Both the position numbers and the translations under genes were made by a program. The notes beneath the pieces are model-generated. The model had not been told where the DNA came from. It made no database searches and saw only the letters and a list, made by a program, of their open reading frames with translations. A stretch of 43,387 nt of DNA from an uncultured Clostridia bacterium (GTDB taxonomy: Bacteria; Bacillota; Clostridia; Christensenellales; Aristaeellaceae), in the NCBI GenBank assembly GCA_934670175.1, contig CAKUOX010000016.1, positions 1 to 43,387 of the forward strand, read 5' to 3'. Positions 17,671 to 24,746 of the stretch are shown in pieces; the stretch's first letter is position 1, and each line of letters begins with the position of its first letter.

Positions 17671-18414
17671 ATGACGCGCAGTGAGGAAAGTGAATTCCTG
17701 AGCTATTACAGCCGCGTGCGCCCCGTATACCACCAGCTGTTTAACCTGGCATATGTCGCCAGCGGCAGTATGGAGCAGGCGCAATACTGCGTGCAGTGCG
17801 CGCTGCTGGACGTATGGCTCTCTCAGGAAAGCTCCGCCAGCCGTCACGGCCTGCATGAAAGCCTGCGCCGCGCAACCGTGCGCGCCGCGCTGCGCTGTCC
17901 TGCGCCGGAGAACTCCGACTGGGACGCGCTGAAGCTCGACGAGGCGGATCCGGACGCGCTGAAGCGCGTGCTGGCGCAGGAGACGCCGCTAATGCGGCGC
18001 ATGCTAGCGCTGAAATATGGCTGCCGCCTTGGCACGCGGCGCACCGCGCACGTCGTCGGCGTGGAGCCGCGCAGGGTAAAGCAGATGCTGCGGCGCTTTG
18101 AGGCGCGCGCCCGCAGGCGGCTCTCGCCGGGAGATCAGCGGCGCTTTGAACCGCTGCTCTCGCGCCGCATGCGCGAACTGCTTTCCTGCCCCGACCCTGC
18201 CGCGCCCGATATGGACAATGTATTTCGCGCGTTTCAGGCCGATGCGGCTGCGGCGGCGCGCCCCAGCCGCCTGCCCGCGCGCATACTGCGCTGCGTTATC
18301 TGCGCGGTGCTCGCGCTGATATGTATGCTGGCATTCTGGTTCGCCGCCGTGCTGGTGCAGCCGCCGGTCATCGACGCCCCCGCCAGCACCGCTGCCGTTT
18401 CCGAAAATGAATGA
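17671..18414 (+). CDS. Sigma-factor-like protein with C-terminal membrane anchor
   Basis: A 247-residue protein of unknown function. Residues 5-75 (FLSYYSRVRPVYHQLFNLAY...) resemble a weak sigma region 2. Residues 105-150 (LMRRMLALKYGCRL...TAHVVGVEPRRVKQMLRRFE) look like a sigma region 4 helix-turn-helix. A single hydrophobic segment at about 205-229 (RCVICAVLALICMLAFWFAA) is followed by an 18-residue tail. Sigma factors do not normally carry such an anchor. The start lies one base after the kinase stop (TGATATG) and GAGG lies within the kinase end, so translation is coupled. It could be an anchored sigma-like regulator, or a degenerate sigma fused to an anti-sigma-like tail. Confidence 0.7.
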   Translation: MTRSEESEFLSYYSRVRPVYHQLFNLAYVASGSMEQAQYCVQCALLDVWLSQESSASRHGLHESLRRATVRAALRCPAPENSDWDALKLDEADPDALKRVLAQETPLMRRMLALKYGCRLGTRRTAHVVGVEPRRVKQMLRRFEARARRRLSPGDQRRFEPLLSRRMRELLSCPDPAAPDMDNVFRAFQADAAAAARPSRLPARILRCVICAVLALICMLAFWFAAVLVQPPVIDAPASTAAVSENE

Positions 18415-18430
18415 TCCTGCGGCCGATCCA

Positions 18431-18465
18431 AAACAGCGCCGAAGCAGCTTGCTTCGGCGCTGTTT
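18431..18465 (+). terminator. Intrinsic terminator after the sigma-like gene
   Basis: A perfect 15-bp stem (18431-18445 with 18451-18465) and a 5-nt loop AGCTT; the stem ends in GTTT followed by ATACATATTC. It lies 17 nt after the stop. Confidence 0.85.
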
Positions 18466-18486
18466 ATACATATTCTTATATAAAAA

Positions 18487-18509
18487 CCGCCCTTCACAGC
18501 GAAGGGCGG
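18487..18509 (-). terminator. Second hairpin terminator, minus strand
   Basis: A perfect 9-bp stem CCGCCCTTC/GAAGGGCGG with a 5-nt loop. On the minus strand it is followed by TTTTTA. It probably backs up the terminator at 18583-18604. Confidence 0.7.
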
Positions 18510-18582
18510 AAAACGTCAATGATCGCCTGGCCGGCGGTCGACGCTCCACGCGGGCCAGATATTTCTGCCACTTAAACAAAAA

Positions 18583-18604
18583 CCGGAGCGCTTACGCGCT
18601 CCGG
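18583..18604 (-). terminator. Intrinsic terminator of the metF-acs operon
   Basis: A perfect 9-bp GC-rich stem CCGGAGCGC/GCGCTCCGG with loop GTAA, followed on the minus strand by TTTTTGTTT. It begins 12 nt after the stop of the acsC-acsE fusion. Confidence 0.9.
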
Positions 18605-18616
18605 CCGACTTTTGCA

Positions 18617-20911
18617 TCAGATCTCCAGATAGGAGTCGGAATACAGGGTATGGTTTTTGAAGATGTCGCAGGACTTGATGGTCTCCATCAGGCGCAGATC
18701 GCAGGGATTGACGATCGCGCTGGTCAGGCCCTGCATCATGCACATGGCAACCAGAGCGGAGTCCATGATCGGGCGGACGTTCTTCGGCGCGCCGTTGGAG
18801 TTGTTGGACAGACCGCCGGTGGACTTCAGGCCTTCGTCCGCGAACAGGCGAATGGCGTTGAGAACGTCCATCTGCTTATCCTGCATGCCCTTGACGACCA
18901 GGAACAGCGGGTCGAACCACAGATCGTCGCTGGTCATGCCCAGGCTCAGGCCGCGCTCGAGCATGTTGTGGCAGTGCTTCATGCGCTCCTCGTTGTCCTT
19001 GGCAATGCCGTCGGCAGAGCACAGGGCGATAACGATGGCGTCGTTGGCCGCGGCCAGATCGATGTAGGAGATACGGGAGCCGGCGTCCGCAGAGTTGACG
19101 ATCGGCTTGCCGTTCGTGCGGTTATAAACCTTGATACCGGCTTCGATGGCCTTCTTGTTGGCGGTATCCAGCGCCAGCGGCACGTTGTCGAAGTTCTCCT
19201 GCAGCAGCTTGACAGCCCACATCATGCGCTCCGGACCATCGGATTCGGCCGGGCCGATGTTGACGTCCAGATAGGTGGCGCCAGCAGCGATCTGCTCGGC
19301 GGCACGCTTGAGGATCGGGGCGGGATCGCGCTCGTCCATGGCCTTGCGGATGGACGGGGAAATGCAGTGGATGCGCTCGCCGATGGTGACGAAGGTCTGC
19401 GCCTCGGGATTGTGGCCCTTGTAGTGCACGCCCATATCCACCACTTCGATCTTCGGCACCTTGGTGGCCAGAATCTCGTCGAAGGTGAGCTCCGGTACGG
19501 CAGCCGCGGCGGCTGCGGTCTCGGCCTTGGCGGCGTTGGCGGCTGCAGCGGCCTTGGCGGCCTCTTCATATTCCTTATCCTTCATGTACTTGGGCAGCTG
19601 CACGGCCTCCTGCGGCGCAACGACCACATTCCATCCGGGGAGCTTGTCCTGGATGTCGCCCTTCATCACGGCAACCTTGCCGGGGATGATGAGGGTGCGG
19701 TTCTTGATCTTGCTCTCGATGTCCAGCTCGGTGAAGGTCTTCTTGATGGAGTTGGAGGACAGCTTGCCTGCCGCCCACGCCGTCAGAACGGACATGCCGG
19801 ACGCATCGGTAATGATCAGGTTCACGGGCTGCTTGGAGCGCTCGAGCTCGCCGGAGACCAGGAAGTAGGTCAGCGCGAAGTCAACGGTCAGCGCGCAGGG
19901 GCTGTTCTCATCCGCGCCATTGAGCGGATAGATGCCCTGCTCGACCTTCATCGGCTTCTGCGGGTCGGTGTAGATGTTCTGACGCAGGCCGTAGAGCGCC
20001 AGCGCCTCGGCGTAGGTCATCTTGCTCATGACGATGATGGAGCCGTAGCGCACGGTGAACATCGCGGCCAGCGCGGTCTGCATGTGCAGATCTCCGTGGG
20101 CGATCTTGTCCAGATTGACGATGGACGGATAGCCGAAGGTGCGATCCTGATCCTTCAGAGAGGTGCGGCGCACCAGAACGGCGTTCTTCAGGGTCTCCTT
20201 GGCGTCCTTGCCGGTCACGTCCAGAACCAGGTTCTTATTGCCGGCGGCTTCCAGCGCCTTTACGGTGTCGTAGAGCTCCTCAATGCTCTGCGCGCTCACG
20301 CCCAGCGTGACGCCCGCGGCGGTGGCCACGGCGCTCATCTCGGCGGCGTTTTCCTTGGTCGCGCCGTTCAGGATGGGCTTTGCAGCCTTGCAAACCTCCA
20401 GCGCAGCCTTGGCGGTCTCGGCGTCTTTGCAGTTCAGGATCAGCGCGCGGTCGGCCTCCATGGCCTTCTTCACCAGCGCGACATACTTGTCCACGCCGTT
20501 GTCCGCGTAATTCAGGAACAGGAATTCCACATATTCGCGCTCGCCAATGCGCTCGTAATCGACCTTCTTCATATCGGCGATGGCGGCATCGACGTCTGCG
20601 TCGCTCATGCAGGAGCACAGCGATACGGCGTAGAGGTTCTTGCTGACCAGCGTCTTTTCATGGCGGAACAGCACGGTTTCGCCGCCCAGCTTATGGGCAT
20701 TGGCGCCGGCGCCGACTTCGATGGTCTTCATCAGGGGCGCGGTGGCCTCGGACAGCGTAGCCAGCGCGTCGGCGGACATGTAGGGGCACTTGTCGATGGA
20801 AACGGAGCCCTGGGCAACCTTCATTGCGAAAGCCATACAGGTGGGGCTGCCGCATTCCTTACAGTTCTTTTTAGGAGTCAGCTTAAAAATATCAAGACCT
20901 TTGAGTGCCAT
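18617..20911 (-). CDS. Fused AcsC-AcsE: corrinoid/iron-sulfur protein large subunit and methyl-THF methyltransferase
   Basis: One uninterrupted 764-codon frame carries two proteins that are usually separate. Residues 1-450 are a full-length AcsC (CFeSP gamma): the N-terminal 4Fe-4S domain has C17, C20, C25 and C42 (KKNCKECGSPTCMAFAM), then a TIM barrel and the C-terminal cobamide-binding region (LIITDASGMSVLTAWAAGKL). Residues 447-475 are an Ala/Glu/Lys linker. Residues 500-764 are a full-length AcsE pterin-binding barrel (TIGERIHCISPSIRKAMDER). The pterin-site residues of Moorella MeTr (D75, N96, D160, N199) correspond to D582, N606, D667 and N703 here. The protein would move methyl from methyl-THF to its own cobamide and then to acetyl-CoA synthase. 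AAAGGGGG precedes the ATG. It is the last gene of the operon metF-cooC-acsD-acsCE. Confidence 0.93.
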   Translation of the reverse strand: MALKGLDIFKLTPKKNCKECGSPTCMAFAMKVAQGSVSIDKCPYMSADALATLSEATAPLMKTIEVGAGANAHKLGGETVLFRHEKTLVSKNLYAVSLCSCMSDADVDAAIADMKKVDYERIGEREYVEFLFLNYADNGVDKYVALVKKAMEADRALILNCKDAETAKAALEVCKAAKPILNGATKENAAEMSAVATAAGVTLGVSAQSIEELYDTVKALEAAGNKNLVLDVTGKDAKETLKNAVLVRRTSLKDQDRTFGYPSIVNLDKIAHGDLHMQTALAAMFTVRYGSIIVMSKMTYAEALALYGLRQNIYTDPQKPMKVEQGIYPLNGADENSPCALTVDFALTYFLVSGELERSKQPVNLIITDASGMSVLTAWAAGKLSSNSIKKTFTELDIESKIKNRTLIIPGKVAVMKGDIQDKLPGWNVVVAPQEAVQLPKYMKDKEYEEAAKAAAAANAAKAETAAAAAAVPELTFDEILATKVPKIEVVDMGVHYKGHNPEAQTFVTIGERIHCISPSIRKAMDERDPAPILKRAAEQIAAGATYLDVNIGPAESDGPERMMWAVKLLQENFDNVPLALDTANKKAIEAGIKVYNRTNGKPIVNSADAGSRISYIDLAAANDAIVIALCSADGIAKDNEERMKHCHNMLERGLSLGMTSDDLWFDPLFLVVKGMQDKQMDVLNAIRLFADEGLKSTGGLSNNSNGAPKNVRPIMDSALVAMCMMQGLTSAIVNPCDLRLMETIKSCDIFKNHTLYSDSYLEI

Positions 20912-20935
20912 GGTGAATTATCCCCCTTTCCCTGC

Positions 20936-21880
20936 TTACATCAGGCTGTCGATGAAATCCGCGATCGTGGCGATCGCGGCCGGATGCCGCATGATCACGA
21001 CGTCGGAGCCGCTGGTGAGGCAGGCCGCCGCGGTGGTGATCTCCATTTCGATGCCGCGCTCTTCGACGCTGCCCCATTCCGGAGCTTCCTCTTCGGAGAG
21101 CATGGCTTCCTTGACATTCCAGGTTTCAGCCGACACGGGGGTCACGATGGGCATCTGCAGCTGAGCATCGTTCTGCGCCAGCGCAGCGGCCTTCACGCGA
21201 TCCAGCGTGGAGGAGAGGTATTCATAGCCGTAGCCGACGCAGGAAGAGCCCAGGTTCATCACGATGCTCTGCGCAGGCACACCCAGCTGGGACAGGAGCA
21301 CGTTCAGCTGCTTGGCCAGGTTGATGTCCACAGCAGATTCCGCGCCGACCTTCTGGCCATAGGCCATACCGGCGGAAGCGCCGACGGTCTTATAGTCTTC
21401 CTCGCGCGCGGACAGCACCACGATGTTGCGTCCCTGCAGCGCTTCGGAGCACTTGTTGAAGATCTCAGAATCCTTCTCGATGTTCTTGCAGCCCATAATC
21501 ATGATGGGCAGTGCAGTGGCTTCCGCGACCTCACGGGCGATGGCGACGCATTCCTCAACGGAGCGATTCGCACCGTTCGGATCGGCGCCTTCAAAGTGCA
21601 GGCAAACTGCGGAAACGCCCTTGATCTGCTCGGCGCGCTTGGCCATATCGGCTGCGGTTGCGCAGCCTTCAAAGGCGGCCTTCATGCCGGGCATCGTCAG
21701 CGCCTCGGCGCCGCGATCCAGGATTTCCAGAGCGATCTTCGGGCTGTGCTCGATCGCCGCGTCAAAGGTGTAGAACGGAAGCACGTTCTCACCGCCGACC
21801 ACAACGCTCTTTTCACCGGTGCCGAGCGTTACGGCATTGATGGAAGCGTTGTACGCCTGCTTTTTCGGATTAAAAGCCAT
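20936..21880 (-). CDS. acsD: Corrinoid/iron-sulfur protein small subunit (CODH/ACS delta)
   Basis: A 314-residue TIM-barrel partner of AcsC. The heterodimer holds the cobamide that carries the methyl group. Recognisable segments are TLGTGEKSVVVGGENVLPFY near the start, VCLHFEGADPNGANRSVEEC, LPIMIMGCKNIEKDSEI, VVLSAREEDYKTVGASA, and IVMNLGSSCVGYGYEYL. The C-terminal end ADFIDSLM is typical. Length matches the family (about 310-320). AGGGGG lies 8 nt before the ATG. It lies 24 nt before the AcsC-AcsE fusion gene, its expected partner. Confidence 0.95.
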   Translation of the reverse strand: MAFNPKKQAYNASINAVTLGTGEKSVVVGGENVLPFYTFDAAIEHSPKIALEILDRGAEALTMPGMKAAFEGCATAADMAKRAEQIKGVSAVCLHFEGADPNGANRSVEECVAIAREVAEATALPIMIMGCKNIEKDSEIFNKCSEALQGRNIVVLSAREEDYKTVGASAGMAYGQKVGAESAVDINLAKQLNVLLSQLGVPAQSIVMNLGSSCVGYGYEYLSSTLDRVKAAALAQNDAQLQMPIVTPVSAETWNVKEAMLSEEEAPEWGSVEERGIEMEITTAAACLTSGSDVVIMRHPAAIATIADFIDSLM

Positions 21881-21903
21881 AATCGTATCCCCCTAAGTCT
21901 ATT

Positions 21904-22674
21904 TTACAGTCCCAGTTTTGCCATAATTGATGAAAGCGCGGCCTTGACCGGGTTGTCCTCCGGAACCTTGGCGCTGGGCTTGCCCTCGCAGTCGTATTCG
22001 TATACCGTCTCATCCTGCGGGAGAACGCCGACCAGATCCAGGCCATGCTTCTCAATTTCCTCAAGAACCGATGCGTTCAGCTGGCCGCCGGGCGCGCGGT
22101 TGACGATCAGTTTCATCGCGCCGGGCTTGAGCTGAAGCTCATCCACCATTTCAGCGATGCGCGCCGCGGCCTGAACGCCCCGTCGCGAGCAGTCGCTGAT
22201 CAGCAGCAGCGTATCCACATGGGGCAGGATGCCGCGGCTCACATGCTCGAGCCCCGCCTCATTGTCGATCACCATATATTTGTAGTTGCCGTAATACTTG
22301 TCCATCTGCGATTTCAGCACGCCGTTGACATAGCAATAGCAGCCCTTGCCCTGCGTGCGACCCATCACGAGCATGTCGAAATCGTCCTCCTCCACGAGCG
22401 CGGATGAAAACTTCATTTCGGCATAGTCCGCCTTGGTCATGCCCTTGGGTATGGGGCTGTCCTTCATCAGCTCGGCGCGCGCCATTTCCTCGCGAATGTC
22501 GCCCAGCGTGGTTTCGACCTCCACGCCCAGCACCTCGTTGAGGTTGGAATTGGCGTCCGCATCGACCACCAGAATGGGGCCGGCCTGCTTTTTGCACAGA
22601 TATTCGATCAGCATACCGCAGGTGGTCGTCTTTCCGACGCCGCCCTTGCCGGCAACTGCGATAACATGCGTCAT
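21904..22674 (-). CDS. cooC: CODH nickel-insertion ATPase CooC
   Basis: A 256-residue MinD/SIMIBI-class ATPase that helps insert nickel into the carbon monoxide dehydrogenase C-cluster. The deviant Walker A is AGKGGVGKTTTCG with the signature lysine K10. The nickel-binding CxC is C112 and C114 (GKGCYCYVNGVL), the same positions known from characterised CooC. Switch segments include VIDNEAGLEHVSRG and LIVNRAPGG. I chose ATG 22672-22674 (MTHVIAVAGKGG), which has AGGGAG 6 nt upstream. The longer in-frame reading runs into metF and is a shadow. It sits between metF and acsD. Confidence 0.96.
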   Translation of the reverse strand: MTHVIAVAGKGGVGKTTTCGMLIEYLCKKQAGPILVVDADANSNLNEVLGVEVETTLGDIREEMARAELMKDSPIPKGMTKADYAEMKFSSALVEEDDFDMLVMGRTQGKGCYCYVNGVLKSQMDKYYGNYKYMVIDNEAGLEHVSRGILPHVDTLLLISDCSRRGVQAAARIAEMVDELQLKPGAMKLIVNRAPGGQLNASVLEEIEKHGLDLVGVLPQDETVYEYDCEGKPSAKVPEDNPVKAALSSIMAKLGL

Positions 22675-22733
22675 GCTTATCTCCCTGACGGCGGCAAGGC
22701 GACTTTGCGCCGCCCCGCCGCCGCACGATCCTA

Positions 22734-23663
22734 TCAGATAATGTCCTTGATGCCGGATTCCTTCACCAGACGGGTGACGTCCTCCCACTTATTAAGCGCA
22801 TAGAGATGGATGCCGTCGATGCCGCAGGTGCGGTATTCGTCGATCAGCTTGATGGTGTAATCCATGCCCGCTTCCTTGAAGGACGCCTTCTTGGCGGCAA
22901 TGGACTCCTCGCTCTCGTTGGGCGCGAACACGTTCGGGAAGATCCAGTTCTTGGAGATGATCTCCGCCAGCGCGCGCGGGATCACGCAGCCGTTGCGGGA
23001 AAGCGCCATGTTGATCGTGGCCGCCGCGTCCAGCACCGGCATGATGCCCACGTCCACGGGCAGCCAGATGCCTGCGCCGCGGATCTTGTCCATCCAGCGG
23101 CGGAACTGATCCATATCCCAGCAGAGCTGCGTCATGATGAAATCAGCGCCCTCGTCCTGCTTCTGCTTCAGGAAGGATACGTCCGCATCCAGACTGCGGC
23201 AGGCGATGTGGCCTTCCGGAGAGCCTGCAACCGCGATGGAGAACTTATCGCCGAACTCCTTGCGAACAAAGGACACCAGCTCGGTGGCATAGTGCAGATC
23301 TCCGCCCGTGCCCTGCCAGCCGTAGGGCAGGTCGCCGCGCAGCGCCAGCATGTGGTCGATGCCGTGCGCCAGATAGTTTTCAAGCTGCTCCTTGATGCCT
23401 TCCTTGGTATTGCCGATGCAGGTAAAGTGCGTTACGGGAATGGCCTTGCCATCCTTCTTGATCTTGTCCAGCACTTCCAGGTTCTTGCCCACGTTCGTGC
23501 CGCCCGCACCGTAGGTGCAGGAAATGTAATCGGGCTTCAGCTCGTACAGATGATCCAGTACGCCGCCTTCGCTGCACAGCTTTTCCATGCCAACGTCCGT
23601 CTTCGGCGGGAATACTTCAAATGAAAACGCAGCGCGCTCTTCCAGAATTTCCGGTACAGTCAT
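22734..23663 (-). CDS. metF: Methylenetetrahydrofolate reductase
   Basis: A 309-residue flavoprotein TIM barrel that reduces methylene-THF to methyl-THF, the step before AcsE. Family signatures are AFSFEVFPPKTD (catalytic Glu), ISCTYGAGGTN, THFTCIGNT, MLALRGDLPYGW, SIAVAGSPEGHIAC, and GADFIMTQLCWD. Length is typical. GGGAGG lies 8 nt before the ATG. It is first in the operon with cooC, acsD and acsC-acsE. Acetogens usually have metV next to metF; no metV-like gene is in the window, so this enzyme may work without it or with a distant copy. Confidence 0.95.
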   Translation of the reverse strand: MTVPEILEERAAFSFEVFPPKTDVGMEKLCSEGGVLDHLYELKPDYISCTYGAGGTNVGKNLEVLDKIKKDGKAIPVTHFTCIGNTKEGIKEQLENYLAHGIDHMLALRGDLPYGWQGTGGDLHYATELVSFVRKEFGDKFSIAVAGSPEGHIACRSLDADVSFLKQKQDEGADFIMTQLCWDMDQFRRWMDKIRGAGIWLPVDVGIMPVLDAAATINMALSRNGCVIPRALAEIISKNWIFPNVFAPNESEESIAAKKASFKEAGMDYTIKLIDEYRTCGIDGIHLYALNKWEDVTRLVKESGIKDII

Positions 23664-23690
23664 TCAGATAACCTCCCACAGTTATGTTGT

Positions 23691-23718
23691 ATATGAAAGA
23701 ATACAATTCTTCTCATAT
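23691..23718 (-). promoter_or_regulatory. Hairpin at the 5' end of the metF leader
   Basis: A 12-bp AT-rich stem with one bulged base (23691-23702 against 23706-23718), 3-nt loop, starting only a few nucleotides after the predicted start of transcription. It may stabilise the message or bind a regulator. It is not a terminator. Confidence 0.5.
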
Positions 23719-23729
23719 CTATTCGATTA

Positions 23730-23758
23730 ATAATAGCATAAACGGCGCGGATGTGCAA
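23730..23758 (-). promoter_or_regulatory. Promoter for metF-cooC-acsD-acsCE
   Basis: TTGCAC (23753-23758), a 17-nt spacer and TATTAT (23730-23735), with an extended -10 TGC on the minus strand, about 65 nt before the metF ATG. Confidence 0.6.
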
Positions 23759-23789
23759 GCCTCAGAACGCAAAACCAGCCATTTTTTCG

Positions 23790-24020
23790 TCAAATTTTGG
23801 TGAAAAGAAAGCGCTGCGTGATGCCGGAGCACTCCGCATATACCGTGCAGCTGCCGTCATCGCGCGCCTGCATGGTGATGACCGCGTTCTTATCGCCGCT
23901 GAGCATTTCGCGCACGGCGGCCGCCGGATCATCGGTCTCGATCTCATCAAAAAACACGTCGCGCATCTGATTGCCGGAACAGCTGTTCCCGATCTCGCGC
24001 ACCACCTCATACAGCGCCAT
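23790..24020 (-). CDS. Small protein of unknown function in the CooT operon
   Basis: A 76-residue protein, MALYEVVREIGNSCSGNQMR to the end FLFTKI. I do not recognise a family. It is soluble, acidic, with three cysteines (C14, C58 and C64) and mixed helix then strand character (NAVITMQARDDGSCTVYAEC). AAGGGAG lies about 8 nt before the ATG. It lies 37 nt after cooT, in the same orientation, and ahead of the metF-acs operon. It is likely an accessory protein of CODH/ACS or nickel handling, but that is an inference from position only. Confidence 0.75.
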   Translation of the reverse strand: MALYEVVREIGNSCSGNQMRDVFFDEIETDDPAAAVREMLSGDKNAVITMQARDDGSCTVYAECSGITQRFLFTKI

Positions 24021-24057
24021 GCCGCGCTCTCCCTTCTCTCCGGTAATCTTACTCGAA

Positions 24058-24249
24058 TCAGACCGCTGTTCTGAGCACCACAGTGCCGCCGGTCAAATCC
24101 GCGCTGAGCACCTCGCCCGCCACCACGGCCTCGCGGCCCATAATGTCCGTCAGCGTCACCTTGCCGTCGCTGCATTCGATGCGCATCACGTTCTTAAGAA
24201 CCTCGTTTTCGGGCTTTTTTTCATTCTTATATACGGTAGAGAGACACAT
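24058..24249 (-). CDS. cooT: CooT-family nickel-binding protein
   Basis: A 63-residue protein starting MCLSTVYKN. CooT proteins are small SH3-like nickel chaperones of carbon monoxide dehydrogenase that bind one nickel per dimer through Cys2, present here. The rest (NVMRIECSDGKVTLTDIMG and GEVLSADLTGGTVVLRTAV) fits a short beta barrel. Length is typical (about 60-70). AAGGA lies 10 nt before the ATG. It lies 24 nt after the His-rich gene and close to cooC, so the nickel role is well supported by context. Confidence 0.88.
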   Translation of the reverse strand: MCLSTVYKNEKKPENEVLKNVMRIECSDGKVTLTDIMGREAVVAGEVLSADLTGGTVVLRTAV

Positions 24250-24273
24250 GCTTCATCCATCCTTTCCAGGCGT

Positions 24274-24603
24274 TCAGGCATTTAGCGCCGCCAGCACCGT
24301 GCTCAGGCGCATATTGCCCTTTTCAAAATCGGATACCGCCTGCATCACCTGCTCATAGGCGGCGTGCTCGCCCATTTCATTCAGCTTTCCGGCCAGCTGC
24401 GCCAGCTCATTGGCATGGGCGGCATTGTGACCGACCATATACTTCATCAGTGCGATCAGCTCCTCGCGCGGATCGACATTCTGGCAGCCGGCGCAGTCGT
24501 GGTCGCAATCCACAGGACGGTCGCAGTGGATATGCTCGTGCGCGTGGTCGTGATCGTGCGCGATGCCGTGGGCGTGCATATATTCATGGTCATGCTGATT
24601 CAT
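24274..24603 (-). CDS. His-rich metal-binding protein
   Basis: A 109-residue protein. The first 26 residues carry many HxH repeats (HDHEYMHAHGIAHDHDHAHE). A Cys/His cluster follows (C27, C33, C37, C40), and then a helical part without histidine runs (REELIALMKYMVGHNAAHAN to the end). Such tails store or buffer nickel and similar metals. I chose the ATG at 24601-24603 (MNQHDHE) with GGAGG 7 nt upstream; the longer frame crosses the promoter. It is first in the operon with cooT and the 76-residue gene. Its N terminus closely resembles that of the divergent CsoR-type regulator. A role as nickel store or donor for CODH/ACS is inferred. Confidence 0.85.
   Translation of the reverse strand: MNQHDHEYMHAHGIAHDHDHAHEHIHCDRPVDCDHDCAGCQNVDPREELIALMKYMVGHNAAHANELAQLAGKLNEMGEHAAYEQVMQAVSDFEKGNMRLSTVLAALNA
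24561..24578. repeat. Arm 1 of an 18-nt exact inverted repeat
   Basis: CGATGCCGTGGGCGTGCA is the exact reverse complement of 24781-24798. Both encode CMHAHGI-like residues in the His-rich N termini of divergent genes, and similarity continues more weakly for about 35 nt. Confidence 0.9.
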
Positions 24604-24648
24604 AATAAATCCTCCCGCAATTATTAAAATATCTTCGTTTACGCGCAT

Positions 24649-24677
24649 ATTATACATCGTCAGAAACGTTTTGTCAA
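24649..24677 (-). promoter_or_regulatory. Consensus sigma-A promoter for the His-rich-cooT operon
   Basis: TTGACA (24672-24677), a 17-nt spacer and TATAAT (24649-24654): a perfect 12 of 12 match on the minus strand. Such a strong promoter suggests control by a repressor. Confidence 0.92.
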
Positions 24678-24695
24678 AATATCCCCCGCCTCGGC
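24678..24695. promoter_or_regulatory. Candidate operator between divergent -35 boxes
   Basis: The 18 bp AATATCCCCCGCCTCGGC lie exactly between the two -35 hexamers. A run of five C is a feature of CsoR/RcnR-family operators, but the symmetric half site is not clear. Assignment is by position only. Confidence 0.35.
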
Positions 24696-24724
24696 TTGCA
24701 AAAAAAATCGTATTGGCGTAAAAT
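24696..24724 (+). promoter_or_regulatory. Promoter for the CsoR-type regulator gene
   Basis: TTGCAA (24696-24701), a 17-nt spacer and TAAAAT (24719-24724), about 23 nt before the TTG start. Confidence 0.8.
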
Positions 24725-24746
24725 ATGAGGGTAAGGAGTGATTGCA

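Noticed and set aside
18407..22135. A 1242-codon plus-strand frame across the acs genes
   Set aside because: It is the antisense shadow of AcsC-AcsE, AcsD and CooC, a result of high GC. It has no recognisable domain, and the opposite strand has clear families with ribosome sites.
24678..24695. A perfect CsoR-type palindromic operator
   Set aside because: The spacer has a C-run but no matching G-run or symmetric flanks, so I kept it only as a weak positional candidate.
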